A DNA stretch of 12,865 nucleotides from an uncultured Clostridium sp. (GTDB taxonomy: Bacteria; Bacillota; Clostridia; TANB77; CAG-508): NCBI GenBank assembly GCA_946545035.1, contig CAMNND010000025.1, positions 1 through 12,865 on the forward strand. Direction: 5' to 3'. Below the pieces are notes generated by a model. The model saw nothing but the letters and a program-made list of their open reading frames with translations. It had not been told where the DNA came from and ran no database searches. Shown piece by piece: positions 12,087 through 12,865 of this stretch. The first letter of the stretch is position 1. Every line of letters begins with the position of its first letter. The position numbers were made by a program, and so were the translations under genes.

Positions 12087-12865
12087 GTGACTATTGCTGA
12101 GCTAGAGAAGACTATTAAAGAAAATAATTTATCAAGTATTTATTTATTACATGGAAAAGAAACCTATTTGCTAGAAAATAATTTAAAGAAAATAAAGAAA
12201 TGCTTTGGTGAATTAAAAGATGGTCTTAATTATATCAAGATTGATAATGCTAGCTCAGACAAAATAATAGTTGAACTGCAGACACCTCCTTTTGGTTTTG
12301 AAAAAAAATTAATTATTGTTAAAGATTCAGAGCTTCTAAAGAAACAAGGGAAAAAGAAAAACACTAATTTATCGGATGAAATAGATAAATTAGTTAAATT
12401 TTTAGAGGATGACTTTGAAACAGTAAAAGATCAAAATGTAATAGTATTTATTGAAGAAGACGTGGATAAGAATGCGTTATACAAAGAGATTGATAAAATA
12501 GGTGTGGTTTGTAGTTTCGAGCCGGAGAAACCACAAGATATCGCAAAAAGAATGAAGTTTATTTGTAATAGCTATAATGTAAATATTGATGGCCAGACTC
12601 TTGGATATTTTATTGAATCTTGCGGAACAGATCTACAAGATTTAATAAATGAAATTAGAAAATTAATCGAATATGCAGGAAAAGATGGAACAATTACTAA
12701 AGAAGATATTGATGCTCTATGTATAAAAAAATTTGAAAGTGTTATATTTGATTTAACAGATAGCCTTGGACAGAAGAATGTGAAAAAAGCATTAGAAGTT
12801 TTAAAAAACTTAATTTATGCAAAAGAGCCAATACAAAAGATATTAATAACTTTATATAATCATTT
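12087..12865 (+). CDS. holA: DNA polymerase III subunit delta, N-terminal part
   Basis: This reading frame starts at GTG 12087, behind a strong TAAGGAGGA site at 12071-12079, and stays open to the window end: 259 codons, about three quarters of a normal HolA. HolA is the delta subunit of the clamp loader and opens the sliding clamp ring. Signatures seen: SIYLLHGKETYLLENNL near the N-terminus, then LQTPPFGFEKKLIIVKDSELL, DQNVIVFIEEDVDKN, GYFIESCGTDLQDLINEIRKL and FDLTDSLGQKNVKKALEVLKNLI, all in the family order. It is commonly found near comEC and rpsT in Firmicutes; here it follows the debranching gene by 25 nt. Confidence 0.9.
   Translation, partial: MTIAELEKTIKENNLSSIYLLHGKETYLLENNLKKIKKCFGELKDGLNYIKIDNASSDKIIVELQTPPFGFEKKLIIVKDSELLKKQGKKKNTNLSDEIDKLVKFLEDDFETVKDQNVIVFIEEDVDKNALYKEIDKIGVVCSFEPEKPQDIAKRMKFICNSYNVNIDGQTLGYFIESCGTDLQDLINEIRKLIEYAGKDGTITKEDIDALCIKKFESVIFDLTDSLGQKNVKKALEVLKNLIYAKEPIQKILITLYNH

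Overview
The window is chromosomal DNA from a low-GC Bacillota, most likely an uncultured gut-type Clostridia. The basis is the AT-rich composition (a counted stretch at 2881-2940 has 17 G/C in 60), strong AGGAGG-type ribosome sites, near-consensus sigma-A promoters with 17-nt spacers, short intergenic gaps and a gene set of that group. Every gene I support is on the + strand. I see no tRNA, rRNA, CRISPR array, transposase or phage structural gene.

Left part (1-1913): the C-terminal end of a HAD-family hydrolase, then a complete HerA/DUF853-type ATPase with a long charged coiled-coil tail, closed by a strong terminator. Next (1949-2690) is a self-contained cassette: a perfectly spaced promoter, a leader that folds into three nested helices, one unrecognised 184-residue gene and a GAAA-capped hairpin. 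Its GC (105 of 240 bases at 2101-2340, about 44%) and codon choice differ sharply from the surroundings, so it looks acquired.

Middle part (2772-7397): a nucleotide and nucleobase salvage block. It holds YqeK (HD-domain Ap4A hydrolase), cytidine deaminase, a small lipoprotein, a 734-residue fusion of a UraA-type uracil permease with a complete uracil phosphoribosyltransferase (Upp), and a small protein of the nucleoside 2-deoxyribosyltransferase type. The fusion gene has a roughly 220-nt leader with its own promoter and two tandem intrinsic terminators, which suggests attenuation. The fusion could import uracil and convert it to UMP at the same membrane site. It is the most interesting protein in the window.

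Right part (7463-12865): a promoter followed by the closely spaced genes murB, yvcK, a glycogen debranching enzyme and holA (cut by the window end), probably one operon. MurB and YvcK are linked through UDP-GlcNAc and cell-wall precursor metabolism. The usual neighbours rapZ and whiA are absent. YvcK has a membrane-anchored N-terminus, a basic C-terminal tail and an atypical sequence where the family normally has a D-D-G-G-S-S-G motif.
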